A stretch of DNA of 64,000 nt from contig WIXG01000042.1 in the NCBI GenBank assembly GCA_009869945.1, forward strand, positions 248,001 through 312,000. Reading direction: 5' to 3'. This DNA comes from Mesaphorura yosii. Taxonomy: Eukaryota; Arthropoda; Collembola; Poduromorpha; Tullbergiidae. The notes beneath the pieces are model-generated. The model did not search any database. It saw only the letters and a list, made by a program, of their open reading frames with translations, and had not been told where the DNA came from. This document shows, one piece after another, positions 63,091 through 64,000 of this stretch. The stretch's first letter is position 1; the number at the start of each line of letters is the position of its first letter. The translations under genes and the position numbers were made by a program.

Positions 63091-64000
63091 TTCGTACAAG
63101 CGGTACGTGATTGTCCCACTTTTCCCGGCAACCTTGAACGAAAGTCGCAAATCGCAAATGAAGCAATTTAAATTCAGAACGCGTGTAGACATAATTCGAG
63201 GAGTAATAAATCTTTCAGAAAGTATGGACCTTGCAAATGAAGCCTGCACGAGCCAATTCAGATCACTGCAGTCTTAACTGGAGAGAAATCTTTGTTCACT
63301 GGCTGCGGATGAGAAGTGTTGACAGATTGAGACTACAGGTGAAACTGCTGAGAGTTTATAACTTTCTCTCCGGCTTCCCTTTCTGCTTCTCCTCCTGTGC
63401 CGGAGCGGTGGCGGTTTGCCAGACAGCTTGCTTTGACAAGCAGGAAGCAGAGGCAGAACTTAAAGCTACTGGAAGGTAGGAGAAAGCAGCACGCGGTCCG
63501 ATACGTCAGAATCAGCCTCGGTTCGTGGAATTCAGAAATGAAGCAGTTTATTCAATCTTACATTTCATTTGAATGCTGTTCTGCTCTGCTTTACCCTTTC
63601 TTGTACCAACTTCCCCAAGTTGGCTTGCCGGGCCATTTCTATGCGGAGTAACTGCGAAATATCCAGTGATTAAATGCTTGTAAAGTAATTATTCAGAGTG
63701 TTATTATTCAGCTGGGATTAGAAGGATTCTCATCAACAATTTCGCGTGGTTTGCAGTGAACTAATCGTTGATGATATCGCTGAAGAGTCACAGGATTCTA
63801 AAAGCTTATGCGAGACTCTGGTTTGCTGGATTCATGAACTCTGGCCTGGTCTGACCACAGCGGAGAAAACCGCGCAGGAGAAAACTATACCTGCCTACGT
63901 TACAAACTAGACATTTCAGCCCGAAATCGCAGAAGTTGTTGGTTTGGTTTTGGAATTACTCATGTGAAAATGTTTCGCAGTACGAAACACAAACACGACG
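63091..64000. other. 5' flank of RGK copy IV
   Basis: Expected to hold the promoter and 5' UTR of copy IV. The antisense frame of exon A stays open to about 63249, but similarity to the other copies stops at the ATG at 63090. No TATA box or further exon was recognised up to the window edge. Confidence 0.4.

Overview
The window looks like nuclear DNA of an arthropod. Genes are split by GT/AG introns, many only 65-120 bp long, in a background of roughly 40% GC with long AT-rich spacers, and the proteins match invertebrate families. A branchiopod crustacean of the Daphnia kind is my best guess, from intron size and the tandem gene family, but this is inference and no species marker was seen.

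The window is dominated by four complete tandem copies of a six-exon RGK-family (Rad/Gem/Kir) small GTPase gene, all on the minus strand. I call them copies I (8227-18991), II (23228-35120), III (38425-43725) and IV (44654-63090), left to right. Every copy uses the same exon plan and intron phases: exon A (Ser/Pro/Arg-rich N-terminus), B (second N-terminal module), C (P-loop), D (switch region), E (G4 NKCD box), F (G5 box, basic tail and terminal SKSCENLHVL). All four read through without a break, giving predicted proteins of 442, 440, 455 and 444 residues. RGK proteins are known to bind voltage-gated calcium-channel beta subunits and to lower calcium current.

The last intron of copy IV (44938-51981) holds a whole plus-strand gene for a divergent SMC3 cohesin subunit (46824-51160, nine coding exons, 1235 residues). 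Walker A, Q-loop, acetylatable Lys-Lys pair, hinge, signature motif and Walker B are all present, but the N-terminal head lacks a stretch that is nearly invariant in SMC3. Its first coding exon is very long and all coding introns lie after the hinge. A second, less certain nested plus-strand gene for a small secreted protein lies in intron 1 of copy IV (59536-60108).

Left end: the 3' end of a plus-strand gene for a Pro/Met-rich protein (1-926, family not recognised), about 6 kb of mostly empty sequence with one weak secreted-protein ORF (3219-3587), then a convincing two-exon gene for a 106-residue secreted protein (6756-7134) with TATA box and poly(A) signal. Between copies I and II lies a likely LINE tail fragment. 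The other spacers and introns hold nothing I can support beyond short palindromes and low-complexity tracts. No rRNA, tRNA or CRISPR array was found.
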